DNA from: Aedes albopictus
Taxonomy: Eukaryota; Arthropoda; Insecta; Diptera; Culicidae
DNA length: 64,000 nt
Direction: 5' to 3'
Assembly (NCBI RefSeq): GCF_035046485.1
Contig: NC_085138.1
Span: 294,668,256-294,732,255 of the forward strand
Position numbers and translations under genes: made by a program
The notes under the pieces: model-generated
Seen by the model: the letters and a program-made list of their open reading frames with translations, nothing else
Told to the model about the DNA's origin: nothing
The model's database searches: none
In this document: piece by piece, positions 1 through 11,770 of the stretch
Numbering within the stretch: the stretch's first letter is position 1
How the letters are laid out: the number at the start of each line of letters is the position of its first letter

Positions 1-721
1 AAAATGACCAGTGACCTCCCTGGCTAACCCGTGGCCACCGGAATATGCCCTGGAGGAACCTGCTTCGAGGACATTTTGACCATGACACCAAAACTAGGCT
101 TGCAACGGCTCTATCTTCATGATTTTCCATATCCATCATCTTAGTAACCATGAATATGACCAGTGACCTCCTTGGCTAACCCGTGGCCACCGGAATATGC
201 CCTGGAGGAACCTGCTTCGAGGACATTTTGACCATGATACCAAAACTAGGCTTGCAACGGCTCTATCTTCATGATTTTCCATATCCATCATCTTAGTAAC
301 CATGAATATGACCAGTGACCTCCTTGGCTAACCCGTGGCCGCCGGAATATGCCCTGGAGGAACCTGTTTCGAGGACATTTTGACCATGACACCAAAACTA
401 GGCTTGCGACGGCTCTATCTTCATGATTTTCCATATCCATTATTTTAGCAACCATGAAAATGACCAGTGACCTCCCTGGCCAACCCGTGGCCACCGGAAT
501 GTGCCCTGGAGGAACCTGTTTCGAGGACATTTTGACCATGATATCAAAACTAGGCATGCGACAGCTCTATCTTCATGACTTTCCATATCCATCATCTTAG
601 TAACCATGAATATGGCCAGTGACCTCCTTGGCCAACCCGTAGCCATCGGAATGTGCCCTGGAGGAACCTGTTTCGAGGACATTTTGGCTTTGACGCCAAA
701 ACTAGGCATGCGATGTCTCTA
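1..721 (-). repeat. Tandem array of a ~152-bp unit (left part, cut by window edge)
   Basis: Copies of one unit begin at about 4, 156, 308, 460 and 612, exactly 152 bp apart, giving about 4.7 copies. Each carries 'cgtggccaccggaat' and 'gaggacattttgacc'. Copies differ by a few substitutions, and the last decays after 'gcgatgtctcta'. The same unit recurs in the opposite orientation at 3395-5460. A short open frame of about 89 codons recurs once per unit, but it is a by-product of the period and not evidence of a gene. Confidence 0.95.
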
Positions 722-1014
722 AAGGACCAGTGATTACCTAGCGTGAATGAGGATGAAGCATCAGTTACTTCTGCATTTTGACGTTTGGCGGTGCGATAAC
801 TCCAAATTTTGTTGAACTTACCGGACTTACAGGTAAAAAGCATTGCAGTTAAATCGTTTGCACCGACCGAACGTCTACTGTACTTATTCTGGACATATCA
901 TTCCTACTGAAACATAGCCTTCAAACTCCAAAAGACATGACAGTAGACAGCAGTGGAAGCAAATTCGGTTTTATGCGATACTGCGAGTCCGGGGCAAGTC
1001 CGCCTAGTTTTAGA
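722..1014. other. Unassigned spacer
   Basis: About 290 bp between the tandem array and the degenerate repeats. I see no gene, inverted repeat or tandem structure in it. Confidence 0.5.
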
Positions 1015-1708
1015 AGAACCCTGCAGAAAATCGCTTAAGAAATTCTTTGATAAATCCCTAGAGAAATGTCTTGATAAATTTCTGGCGAAATTTCGTCATA
1101 TATCCCCCGGCTGAATTTCCACCGAAATATGCAAAGGTATTCTTGGTATAATTCCTTAAGGGATTCATGGAATAATCACATGAAGAATTTATGTAGAAAT
1201 GCCACGTGAAGTATCAGCGGGAATTTCTCGAGGTATTCAAAGCAAACTTTTTGAGAAATCACAGCTAGAATCTATGGAAAAGGGGAAATTCCTGAAGGAA
1301 TCATTAAAAGAAATGCTTTGAAAGAAAATGAGGCATCCCTGGAATAATTCAACAGGGTTTCCTGGAACCAGCATTTTTTGATTGAATCTCTGAAGAAATT
1401 CCTGGTGGTTTTTGCCGAAATCCTAGCACGAGTTTTCGGTAGAATTACCGGTGAAATCCCTGGAAAAAAATTAGAAGAGAGTTCAAAATGTGCAGAATAA
1501 GTTCCAGCACGAATTACTGGATGAATCTCAGCAAATACTTATTGAGCAGGAATAGTTGAAGTATTAGAGCATTGCAGGTATGACTGGGAGAATCCCAGTA
1601 GAAATTTTAAAGGGAATGGCAGGATGAATCCTTGCAAAAATCTCTGGAATCCTAGAGAAGCCACAGGGAAAATTCTTGGAGGAATCATATCGAGAACTTT
1701 TGGAGTAA
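1015..1708. repeat. Degenerate GGAATTCC-type short repeats
   Basis: Loosely periodic sequence built from variants of 'gaaattcctgg' and 'gaaatccctgga', with a sub-period near 12 or 24 bp. The same low-order repeat makes up 2074-2300, 32380-36225, 43600-47490 and 53366-53600. It gives pseudo-repetitive frames on both strands and has no coding support. Confidence 0.8.
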
Positions 1709-1710
1709 TA

Positions 1711-2071
1711 GGACAGATCGGTGAAGTACTAGATTTGTAGTATGTAATGAGCTGAATACCATACAAAAGTGAGAAGTTCAATTCTCCGTTTCTGCAATGA
1801 AATGATGCAAAAAGCGTGGATACTATTATTCCTTGCCTTATTTGATGCTGTTTGAGCAAAAATTTGGGCAACAGTGTTGTTGTTTTCTCCATTTCTTGCA
1901 ACATAAACAACATAGGTATCCAAAGTTTTGCTCAATCAGCATCAAATTAGGCAAAGAATAATAATACCCACGCTTTTTGCACCATTTCATTGCAGAAACG
2001 GAGAATTGGCCTTCTCACCATACAAAAATTCAGCTCATTACTACAATTCTAGTACTTTACCAATTGTGCCC
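1711..2071. mobile_element. Palindromic MITE, 361 bp, TA target duplication
   Basis: Two arms of about 150 bp are imperfect reverse complements. The left begins GGACAGATCGGTGAAGTACT, and the right arm read in reverse begins GGGCACAATTGGTAAAGTAC. Both share 'gtaatgagctgaat', 'attctccgtttctgcaatga' and 'gcaaaaagcgtgg'. TA flanks the element on both sides (1709-1710 and 2072-2073). The spacer (about 1865-1930) holds no gene. TA duplication suggests mobilisation by a Tc1/mariner-type transposase (inference). It sits inside the degenerate repeat, which continues on both sides. Confidence 0.85.
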
Positions 2072-2073
2072 TA

Positions 2074-2300
2074 TTTCAAAGCCCTTTTTAGAGGAATCCT
2101 AGCAGATTAAAGCCAGTAGGAATAAATGGAGGAGTTTGAATCCTTGAAAAAAATAACTCTAGAGGAACTCCTTCGAGAATTTCAGGATTAATTACAGAAG
2201 GTATTTCACTAAGGGAATCCTGGGTGAATTCCCGAGGTAATTTTGGAGGAATCTCAAGAGGAATTCTAGGAGGCATCAAAAATTTTGGATTTTCCACTGC
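2074..2300. repeat. Degenerate short repeats, continuation
   Basis: Resumes the repeat of 1015-1708 after the MITE ('gaattctaggagg', 'ggaggaatctcaag'), showing that the MITE landed in a pre-existing array. Confidence 0.75.
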
Positions 2301-3394
2301 TGAAAATGAAATGGTGTACGCTCCAACGCTACCTGCTAGGGGATTTGTTACTTATAATCACATGAACAGATAACGTTTGACGCTTGAGCAGTTCGGTATG
2401 TAAAAATGGAAAAGAATCTTGTTATATGAGATATTGGTTTAAATTTTAAATAGTTAGATATAAAAAGGTATGTTATAAAGTTGACTTTTGAAGATAGGTG
2501 TATGAAATACAATGACAAAAAAAACATTTACACAAGGCTAAAATCATTGTTGAGTGAGTAACATATTTTTGGGGGGATCTTTTTTGGCTTCGATATAACG
2601 TAACTTTGATATATCGTAACGAACATAAAAATGTTGTTACGTTATACCGAGGTATGAATGTATACTAATATTAGTTTGGGCGATCCATGATATTCACAGC
2701 TGCTTAAGAATAGTGAAATGTAATGTATAGAGAGGGTAAAAGCTGTCAGTTTTCAGTGCATAAAGGTACGACTCTTAAATGACTAATCTAGTCGCAAAAG
2801 GTCGCAGCTGAATTCGTCAGTAAATCATTGTTTAATATTATAGGAAAGATTTATTTAAAAAAAAAAACGTCCGAAGAGATCGTAAGGGGAAACATTTTTC
2901 CGGCTTCTTGAAAATTATCAGTTTTTTTAGACTTTGTTGAAAAATCATAAACCGTCACACTTATTCAAATAAGATGACAAAGTAGCATCTAAATTTTACA
3001 TTTACATCGTTTTCAACCATATAAGAATCGAACACAATCAACTAAATACATGTTGGATGGTAGAGTGATGAATGCAAGCGACTGAAATTAGAAAAAAAAA
3101 TCAATAAACTTTATGTTACCACAATGTATCACAGTTGATTGTGGTCAAAGGTTTAGACCTATGGTGGAACCACTGTGCAGCGTCCTTGCATTATGAGAAG
3201 TACGCAGTTCGCAAGTTTTTTTGGCCTATCTCGATGCGTGGAAAATTCAGATAAGGAATCGCTCGAGAAATGAGGAAGCTTTTGATTTTTTTTGACTCCA
3301 GTACGAAACTGAGAAGATACGTCAAATCAAATGGAGCTCTCTGTGTTGAATTTCTTGACTATTCCAGTAAAGAAAAAAATAATGCATTGAACGG
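2301..3394. other. A+T-rich spacer with a small palindromic motif
   Basis: No gene recognised. At 2587-2656 'cgatataacgtaac', 'gatatatcgtaac' and 'gttacgttataccg' form a short imperfect palindrome, possibly a decayed MITE end. An A-run lies at about 2857-2867. Confidence 0.4.
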
Positions 3395-5460
3395 AAATTA
3401 CTTAAGCGATACCTAGCATAAACCCGTGGCCACCGGAACATGTTAGAGGACGACTCTATCTTCATAATTTTTATATTCATTGTCTTGGTAATCGTTACCC
3501 CCACATGAGTGGCCACGAGTGTGACAGAAAGGTCACTGGTCCTATTTTGGTAACGCAGTTTTTTCGGTTACAAAGATGGTGGATATGGAAAATCATGAAA
3601 ATAGAGCCGTCGCATGCCTAGTTTTGGTGTCATGGTCAAAATGTCCTCGAAACAGGTTCCTCCAGGGCACATTCCGGTGGCTACGGGTTGGCCAGGGAGG
3701 TCACTGGTCATTTTCATGGTTACCTTAATAATGGATATGGAAAATCATGAAGATAGAGCCGTGGCAAGCCTAATTTTGGTGTCATGGTCAAAATGTCCTC
3801 GAAACAGGTTCCTCCAGGGCACATTCCGGTGGTCACGGGTTAGCCAGGGAGGTCACTGGTCATATTCATGGTTACTAAGATGATGGATGTGGAAAATTAT
3901 GAAGATAGAGCCGTCGCATGCCTAGTTTTGGTGTCATAGTCAAGATGTCCTCGAAACAGGTTCCTCCAGGGCGCATTCCGGTGGCCACCGGTTGACCAGG
4001 GAGGTCACTGGTCATTTTCATGGTTACTCAAATAATGGATATGGAAAATCATGAAGATAGAGCCGTCGCATGCCTAGTTTTGGTGTCATGGTCAAGATGT
4101 CCTCGAAACAGGTTCCTCCAGGGCACATTCCGGTGGTCACGGGTTAGCTAGGGAGGTCACTGGTCATTTTCATGGTTACTAAGATGATGGATATGAAAAA
4201 TTATGAAGATAGAGCCGTCGTATGCCTAGTTTTGGTGTCATGGTCAAAATGTCCTCGAAACAGGTTCCTCCAGGGCACATTCCGGTGGCCACGGGTTAGC
4301 CAGGGAGGTCACTGGTCATTTTCATGGTTACTAAGATAATGGATATGGAAAATCATGAAGATAGAGCCGTCGCAAGCCTAGTTTTGGTGTCATGGTCAAA
4401 ATGTCCTCGAAACAGGTTCCTCCAGGGCGCATTCCGGTGGCCACGGGTTGGCCAGGCAGGTCATTGGTCATATTCATGGTTACTTAAATAATGGATATGG
4501 AAAATCATGAAGATAGAGCCGTCGCAAGCCTAGTTTTGGTGTCATGGTCAAAATGTCCTCGAAACAGGTTCCTCCAGGACATATTCCGGTGGCCACGGGT
4601 TAGCCAGGGAGGTCACTGGTCATTTTTATGGTTACTAAGATGATGGATATGAAAAATTATGAAGATAGAGCCGTCGCATGCCTAGTTTTGGTGTCATGGT
4701 CAAAATATCCTCGAAATAGGTTCCTCCAGGGCACATTCCGGTGGCCACGGGTTAGCCAGGGAGGTCACTGGTCATTTTCATGGTTAGTAAGATGATGGAT
4801 ATGAAAAATCATGAAAATAGAGCCGTCGCATGCCTAGTTTTGGTGTCATGGTCAAAATGTCCTCGAAACAGGTTCCTCCAGGGCACATTCCGGTGGCCAC
4901 GGGTTAGCCAGGGAGGTCACTGGTCATTTTCGTGGTTACTAAAATAATGGATATGGAAAATCATGAAGATAGAGCCGTCGCAAGCCTAATTTGGTGTCAT
5001 GGTCAAAATGTCCTCGAAACAGGTTCCTCCAGGGCACATTCCGGTGGTCACGGGTTAGCCAGGGAGGTCACTGGTCATTTTCATGGTTACTAAGATGATG
5101 GATATGAAAAATTATGAAGATAGAGCCGTCACATGCCTAGTTTTGGTGTCATGGTCAAAATGTCCTCGAAACAGGTTCCTCCAGGGCGCATTCCGGTGGC
5201 CACGGGTTGGCCAGGGAGGTCACTGGTCATTTTCATGGTTACTAAGATGGTGGATATGAAAAATTATGAAGATAGAGCCGTCGCATGCCTAGTTTTGGTG
5301 TCATGGTCAAAATGTCCTCGAAACAGGTTCCTCCAGGGCGCATTCCGGTGGCCACGGGTTGGCCAGGGCGGTCACTGGTCATATTCATGGTTACTAAGAT
5401 GATGTACACGAAAAATCATGAAGATAGAGCCGTCGCATGCCTAGTTTTGGTGCCATAATT
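3395..5460 (+). repeat. Tandem array of the ~152-bp unit, opposite orientation
   Basis: About 13 copies of the unit seen at 1-721, now on the plus strand ('ggtcaaaatgtcctcgaaac' recurs about every 152 bp, e.g. near 3635, 3787, 4242, 4394, 5152, 5305). A decayed, internally deleted copy in the minus orientation lies at 3421-3494, immediately before the plus array, so the orientation switch is at about 3495-3530. Copies after about 5400 diverge. Frames of about 89 codons again recur per unit and are artefacts. Confidence 0.95.
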
Positions 5461-5930
5461 GAAATGTCCACAAAACAGGTTCCCGCGAGGACCATTCCGA
5501 CACCCGGGACAGGACCAGATCGTGTTGACCGGTTCCACAAGTCCACTATCAGACGCGCATTATCCAGTTGGACATTTTTGCCGAAGACACCAAAATTGTA
5601 TCTAGTAAAGCATATAAACCATAATTGAAAGCGTATGCCGTGTACTGAGTACACGACGCGACCGCTCGTGTAACGGTCTGGTTCACAAAAAAGTTACACC
5701 AGGGTCGCGCCGGTGTACTGAGTACACATTGAAAATGTGAGGTTAGAATTACGTATTTTTCGAGTACTTTCCTTGCATTTTTTAATTTTTTTTTTCTGCC
5801 TTACTAACAAGAAGAAGAGTGGATCTTGGAATAGGACCAACACCCGGTTCAATTTGGTGCGAATTTCGATTATTTTTTTGCATTTTTCTGAGACGCGTGT
5901 ACTCAGTACACGCAAGCGACTGATGGTGGG
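5461..5930. mobile_element. Right terminus of a TTAA-flanked foldback element (partial)
   Basis: After the array the sequence carries three copies of a 15-bp near-palindrome, gtgtactgagtacac at 5640-5654 and 5713-5727 and gtgtactcagtacac at 5897-5911. It ends at 'ctgatggtggg' followed by TTAA (5931-5934). Read from the right the end is TTAA-CCCACCATCAGTCG, which fits the TTAA duplication and CC-rich ends of piggyBac-like elements (family knowledge). The left end must lie before the window, so the element would include both 152-bp arrays. That assignment is inference. Confidence 0.5.
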
Positions 5931-5934
5931 TTAA

Positions 5935-6596
5935 AATTATCCTGTAGGTAAGCTGATGAAATGAAGTGCTTAGTGTAGGAGAAATGATGTTTATAATAAC
6001 ACTTCCTCAGCCGCGGTGAATTTGCTGCAGCACACAACAGAAGCCGGTAAAGTCAATGAGCCATTTTACGAGACGTTTCGGATCAGCTGATCGCTCATTT
6101 CATGAATGAAAATTTGACAGGAGGTTGCGCCCAAGCCCGTGAGTGTTAATATCAATATCAACACTGTTGTCGTTTCGTAAAATAGACTATAGGGGAAAAA
6201 GGCCCACTGTGGTACACTGTGAGTAGAAGCATAGAGAAAATCTAAGAACATACTTACCTGGTATTTGAATTATGTATGTGTCCCATTGATCAGATTAGGG
6301 TAAAGGCACCAAATACCATCTCGGTAAAAATCGAAGAAGCAGTGGGAACGGAAACCACTTCTTGTAAGTATTTAGTTTTAGTTAGATATTGTTATTGTAA
6401 TAATTTGTATAATAAATTTCAGTTTTAAGCGTTGCATAAAAAACCCTGAGCCGCTCTAAAAATTTTGGTTTCCCTTCGGGAACAGTCGTCTTGTTTCTCT
6501 TTTCAAATTAGTGTTCCTCAAGCAGTTCCACAGTTATTAAATGAAGGGAATTTTTTGCCTACCATATCATGAACCTGTACATAATCAAGCATGTTT
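5935..6596. other. Unassigned spacer
   Basis: About 660 bp without recognisable element ends or coding sequence. An AATAAA lies at about 6411, with no gene to attach it to. Confidence 0.4.
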
Positions 6597-7066
6597 GAGC
6601 TTGCGATTGTACGAAATTTCCCCGAAAACCAGTTCCCCGAATGAAGTTTCCCCGATAGTTTTTTTCCCCGAAAAATGATTCTTCGAACGGATCATTTCTC
6701 AGAATGTACCGTTTGCCTGAATGGACCGTTTCCCCGAAATATTTACTATACTATTTTAATACTAGTTTGTGATGTTTTTTTTAATTGATTACAGTGTTCG
6801 ATCCATTGGAACGAAGTAGTGGAAAGTTAGCCTGAGTACAAGGAGAGCTAATGTGCAGGCTTCATAAAGTCTGTTCAATAATTTGTACCTTCTATGATTT
6901 GAGAAAATTTGGGAATGGATGAAGACATCAAGATCATGGAAACTTTCACACCTCATTGATATTGTGCATTCCCTCTTATCATGGAACTTTCTAGATAACA
7001 TATTATTAATGCTACTTCAATGAGGTTTGCTCTTCTTTGAAATGTGGGCCGTTCTTTTCTGTTGTA

Positions 7067-7281
7067 CCGTAAACCGGGGTCAAATTGATCTCCGGGTTGA
7101 AATTGATCAGTCGTTTTTCAAGTAGATAAAGCATTTTTTGAATAGTTTCCTTACAAACAGCATTAAGCACCAGCTTCTAACAGCACGATACTTAAAAGGA
7201 AACTACTAAAAATATACTTTTTCTAACGAAAAACCGTCTGATCAATTTCGACCCGAAGATCAATTTGACCCCGGTTTACGG
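7067..7281. mobile_element. MITE, 215 bp, 'CCGTAAACCGGGGTCAAATT' ends
   Basis: The inverted ends CCGTAAACCGGGGTC and GACCCCGGTTTACGG enclose subterminal 'gaaattgatcag'/'ctgatcaatttcgac' repeats. The left flank is TA. The right flank is CA, read as a mutated TA. It resembles the larger element at 30675-31463. Non-coding. Confidence 0.85.
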
Positions 7282-7391
7282 CACTGGTTGAAAATAATAT
7301 GAAACTCAACTATGAACACGCTCATCTTAACCCATATTTTATTCATAGGCTGTTCTTTCGTATTTTTTTAGAATATAAAATCGATTAAAAT

Positions 7392-7525
7392 GCCCTTCAA
7401 AACGCCTTTGCTGTACATAGTAGCCGTCTCCATTCCACTCGGTCCACGGCTGTTTGTCTCCAGTTTCGCAATCTGCGTAGAGTCCGCAGATAGTCCTCCA
7501 CTTGGTCGACCATAATAACGCATAA
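7392..7525 (-). pseudogene. RTE-type retrotransposon C-terminal remnant
   Basis: The minus strand reads VDQVEDYLRTLRRLRNWR followed by QTAVDRVEWRRLLCTAKA. This is the conserved extreme C-terminus of RTE/JAM-type reverse transcriptase proteins, downstream of the RT domain (compare GAQRTRWVDQVEE at 10064-10276 and GAQRAQWLDQV in copy 4). Only about 40 residues remain. It lies inside the composite foldback, probably as an insertion remnant. Confidence 0.7.
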
Positions 7526-8044
7526 TACCTTTAAAACGAGTCATCGTGACAACGAGTCATCGAAGGAACTTTATGAGCTCAATTTCAATGTGGAAACGAA
7601 AAGGTTATAACATTTTGTTTCATGTTTTTCACCAATTTTTCACCCCATACAAATTGTATGGAGTTTCAAAATAGACCCAATTTTCTCCGATTTACTCTAA
7701 TTCCTTGAAATTTGAAGATTTTTTTATATGCTTAGTTCAAATCGACAAAATGGTCACTTACACCCCTTTGAATCTGGACCCCTCAATATTTTTTTTTCAG
7801 AAAATATTAGTAATTGTACTGTCGACAATATTTTAACAACATATTTAGAAATAAGTATATGATAAAAGAAGGGAGAATTTCTGATGATGATTTCTACACT
7901 ATATTTAACGTTTATAGATACTAGAAGAGTTAGAAACAAAAAAAAAACAAAAAATGAATAATAAATATAGCAGCAGTTAAATTTCTGATGATTTATTGAA
8001 CAGTTATCTTGAAATAACAGCCAGTGTTTGAAAGAAGGGAAATT

Positions 8045-9420
8045 TTATTATAAGAAAGGTTTTCAATGAGGCCTAAAAGACGGTCATTAAGCAAAAGCAT
8101 GTCAGGTCGAAGTGCGTTGGGCCGATGTTCATTAGGCCGAAAGTGTCGTTAGGTTGGATGGGTCCGATTGAACTGGCAATCTAGTTGAATGATTTGAATG
8201 TTATGTATAAACGTCATAAGAACTACCTTTTATAAAAAAGCAACATCCTTGACAACCACGTGCTATAAAAAAAGGAAAAATCTCAGATAAAATGTTGGCA
8301 GATCATCAATATTTCCATTACAGTAAAACATCAACATCAAGAAATCATCTATGTGAGAAAAGGGAAAATGATTAAAAATCGGTATCCAGCCATTTCGCCA
8401 AATGCAGTTTGACCGAACGCCGTCTGGTCAAATGCATTATTTGGCCGAATTAAAATCATAAGAATTTAGAAGAACTTTTTGACATGCTGGCTACTAATAA
8501 GATCACCAGACATATTTCCTTCTTTTATTCGTGGGCCATTCTTTCACGTTTTCCATTCAGAGATTAGTTGACGCTGGAACTGTCATTATTCTATAGGGGA
8601 TTTATCCTTCTTTGAAATATAGGCTGTTCTTTCGAGTTATAGTGATGTGGGAAATAATGTACTTCAGTGGCATTATTACTTGAGCTCATCATTCAATTTT
8701 CGGCCAAACGGCATTTGACCAAACGGCGTTCGGTCAAACGGTGTTCGGCCAAACGGCGTTCGGCCAAATGGCATTCGACAAAATGACACCTAACTTTCAG
8801 TATCCATAGAATGCACTAGACTCGAGAAATGTTAAAAAACCCAAGGGACTCAAAACGTCTTCTAGGATTTCGAAAACAAATTTGAATATCTTTGATAGTG
8901 AATCAAAATTCATCCATCGCGCAACAATAATGACAATGTCGCAACCTGTAATTTGTTGCGACAATCTACCCAATGCGACATAGGTTTGTCCCAACTTGAA
9001 AAAAGTAGGACAAAGATCGTACGCCATGAGTTTAGTGATTTTTGAGCCTTGCATTACGATTTTCGAGAAGGAGCTTCGAGTCGGCATACACCGCAATGCT
9101 GTTGAGTACTTACCATCAAACAGTTTCGATTTTGGGTCAATGATAATCGATTATTCACGAGTTTAAAAGTACGCAAAAAAATCAGCTTCTGTTTTGTCCC
9201 CAACAAAAAAATTGGGGTTATGTTATTATCTGCTACCAGTTGGGATAAAGAATAATCACCGCGCCTCCTTTGTTGCTTGTTTTGTGTCTCTATTGTCCGA
9301 CAATTCTCTTCACTGATCTTTTATAAAGAAAATTAAGAAGACAGCTAAACGACCCATTCGGCTTAACGTACTTCGGCCTGACGTACTTTGGTTATGCGTG
9401 CTTCGGCCCAATGACCGGAT
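8045..9420. repeat. Intermediate inverted repeat of 'ggccgaa' motifs
   Basis: The left block (about 8045-8175) repeats 'gttgggccgatgttcattag' and 'ggccgaaagtg'. The right block (about 9345-9420) repeats 'cttcggcctgacgtac' and 'cttcggcccaatgac' in the opposite orientation. It is the middle shell of the three concentric inverted repeats in this region. Confidence 0.55.
8376..8792. repeat. Inner inverted repeat of 'ggccaaacggc' motifs
   Basis: 'ccatttcgccaaatgc', 'gaccgaacgcc' and 'ttggccgaat' on the left mirror five 'ggccaaacggcgttc'-like iterations at 8695-8792. It is the innermost shell. The ~240-bp centre has no gene. Confidence 0.6.
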
Positions 9421-9639
9421 CCCCCTAGTTGTGTATTGGAGTATTTAAGGCACACGTCAGCTGAGGCACGAAGAATGTTGAATGGCAGATGAAATACTCT
9501 TTTCGGAGGAAACGGTTCATACTGGGAAACATTTTTCGGGGAAATTACAATCGGGGGAATAGCTTTTGGAAAAACTGCATTCGGGGAACTGGTTTTCGGG
9601 GAAATGTCGTACAATCTGAGCTTGCAGCTTATGTTTGCA

Positions 9640-9990
9640 GCTGAGTTTTATGCTTTATTGACCACCCGTAGTTGCTACTCCAGTTTCGCTAGATCAGCTA
9701 CACTTACACAAGGAACAAATGAGACAGCTAGGCATCTTTCTTCAGTGTGTTGGTGATTTTCTATTTTTCGACGAGAATCACGCCTGCTGCATCAGATTTC
9801 AGATCAATGTGGGGAAGGAAGGCAAATGATGACTGCAATCGCTTGCCAACTTCAGCCTATTGAATCTTCTGCGCCGGGACAATGTCATGCGGATGTCGGA
9901 GTGTTGTTAGGAAATGGTTATTTTTGGCAGAGGGTTCTCGCATTGATGCGTGGATGCCTGGCGTAAGATGATAGATTGTGTGAAGATTTG
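9640..9990 (-). repeat. Remnant related to the poly(A) retroposon at 48143-49392
   Basis: 'attgaccacccgtagttgct' followed by 'cacttacacaaggaac' parallels 'attgaccgcccgcggttgct' and 'atttacacaaagaacc' at 48170-48235. Both also share a 'gggaaggaagg..atgatga'-like stretch. This suggests the same retroposon family, decayed and without a recognisable tail here. Confidence 0.5.
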
Positions 9991-10063
9991 TACATCAAAA
10001 CTATTAGAGATTTTTCAGACAATTGATTGTTTTTGTATCTATCGTTTGGCAAGCTTAATTACC

Positions 10064-10276
10064 TTACCGGTCAGACGAAGGCGGCCTATGCCTGTGTGTC
10101 TCTAGCTCCGCGATCTGCGAAGGGTCCGAAAATCGTTCCTCCACTTGATCGACCCACCTAGTTCGCTGCGCACCGCGTTTTCTTGTAGGTACCGGTTGGA
10201 AAAGGTAATGTCCAACCTTAGGAACAACATTTAACCCCATTCTCCCCTTTCTAAGCGGAAATAGGCTGAAGAGCAA
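10064..10276 (-). pseudogene. RTE-type retrotransposon 3' end remnant
   Basis: The minus strand encodes a 70-residue fragment containing RKRGAQRTRWVDQVEE and then IAELET, the C-terminal signature of RTE/JAM-type proteins. The RT domain itself is missing. The residues after VEERFSDP are out of register with the usual 'LRTLRI..W', so a frameshift is likely. It is a 5'-truncated insertion. Confidence 0.7.
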
Positions 10277-10299
10277 GCCATTGCTTCAACATCACACAT

Positions 10300-11770
10300 T
10301 TTTTCCGTGCACTTTGCCGCCTTTTCCAGACGTGTGTGTGAGTGGGCACAGAGGAACCAAGAGAGGAACATCCGAGGCTCCGAAGCATGTTGAAGGATTA
10401 AACCGAGCCAAATGGAGAGAACCGTTTGGCTAGTCGGTTCGGTTGGTTGCCGGCTTAGTTGAGTGGTTGACTTTTTTTTCCCTCTCGGTGCACCTGAAAT
10501 TTAGCGGCCGCCAGGAGGGGTGGATGCATGTTGAGAGAGGTAAAGAACAATCGGACAAGTGCCATGCTTTCCAAACGGGATGGATGATAAAATTTAAAGA
10601 ACCTGAAAGCCTTTTAAAATGGGAGAAAACAGACCGGAAATGAGCTTAAATAGGTCATGTTAGTTGCCCGGGTGTTTTTCGTTCGCTTTCCTCACAGGGA
10701 CACTTTTTTTTATCCTTCGGTCGTTGTCTTTACCGTTTGTCCTTCGGGTTGATACTTACGCTGCCATTCGTTGGAGGAAAATTCTACTCTGTGAATGGCG
10801 GACCAGTACGTTCGCTCATCGGTTGGCTCACTTGCGGATGTTTGCTCACCGATCACTTCATTCAATTTTCAGTTCATTTCAGGTTCACCGAAGAAACAGG
10901 GAGATCCGGGTGGAGGACATAATCAGATCAATCGAAGGATAAGAAGAAAAATTCAATCCGTATAATTAATGAAGTGCTGGAAATGATGTTTGCATAATTA
11001 AGCAATGTAGTGTCATTAGGAGCAAATCAGTCGGATTTTCCAACATTTAAAGAATCTCAAGATTGTTTTTGGAGAAGCACTAGCTTTTGAAGCCACCACC
11101 TTTAGTGTGGCGAAATTTAAGGCGCTGCACACGTTGCTCCATGTGAATGCTGATAATATCGTAATACGACAAATTTGTCTAATAAAATCCAATAATTCTT
11201 ACAAAAAATACCAAACGTGGTATCATCATTGATCTTCTTTCTATTCACTATTCACAGTGCTCAGCCAGAGGTCGCACAGACTGGATATTACTAAAATTAG
11301 ACAACGAGCAACACATATAACACCAAAATGTCCCAGTGAGCATTATTAATGTGTTCTTAAACGACGTAGCTACTAGCTGGTATGTGACGTTTTTGTATTT
11401 TTTTGTAATGGTATTGGGAGTTCGGCAAGCATCAAAGATAGTTCGTTCTTGTTAAAACATGCTCTATGAATGCACGTCCGGATATATATAATAATATGGA
11501 ATGAGCTCACTAAATTATGTTAATCGAAGAACGAAGCTCCGAACCAAATGATGACGTGATACAATGAAAGTCTTCACCTGCGCCGTCTTACGAAATCCTT
11601 ATACAAGAAACGCACGTTTGGCTCAACAAGTCAAATTATATATGTACATCAGTCGATAAACGCACAACTATTGAGGGTCTGCTCCAGTTGGAATAACACG
11701 TCATAAAGAAGAAGAGGAGCTTGTTGATATTTGAGCGAAAATGAAAGCAATTTTACCGTTATTACCTAAA
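10300..11770. other. Unassigned sequence
   Basis: No element ends, tandem structure or convincing ORF. The short frames at 10443-10942 show no domain and have ordinary composition for chance frames. Confidence 0.4.

Larger units (their letters stand above)
6597..9624. mobile_element. 3-kb composite foldback with 'ttccccgaa' terminal repeats
   Basis: The ends match as inverted repeats: 'gtacgaaatttccccgaaaa' then 'ccagttccccgaatg' at the left, and 'cattcggggaactgg', 'ttttcggggaaatgtcgtac' at the right, each followed inward by further 'ttccccgaa' iterations. Inside lie two more inverted sets: 'ggccgaaagtg'/'cttcggcc' motifs near 8045-8175 and 9345-9420, and 'ggccaaacggc' motifs near 8376-8455 and 8695-8792. 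The phrase 'cttctttgaaat..ggc.gttcttt' recurs near 7032, 8519 and 8609. No transposase is visible, so it is non-autonomous or a nest of related elements. Confidence 0.7.

Noticed and set aside
3614..5402. Recurring ~89-codon frames in the 152-bp arrays, as a protein family
   Set aside because: They recur once per non-triplet repeat unit on both arrays, cross unit boundaries, and have no domain or start context.
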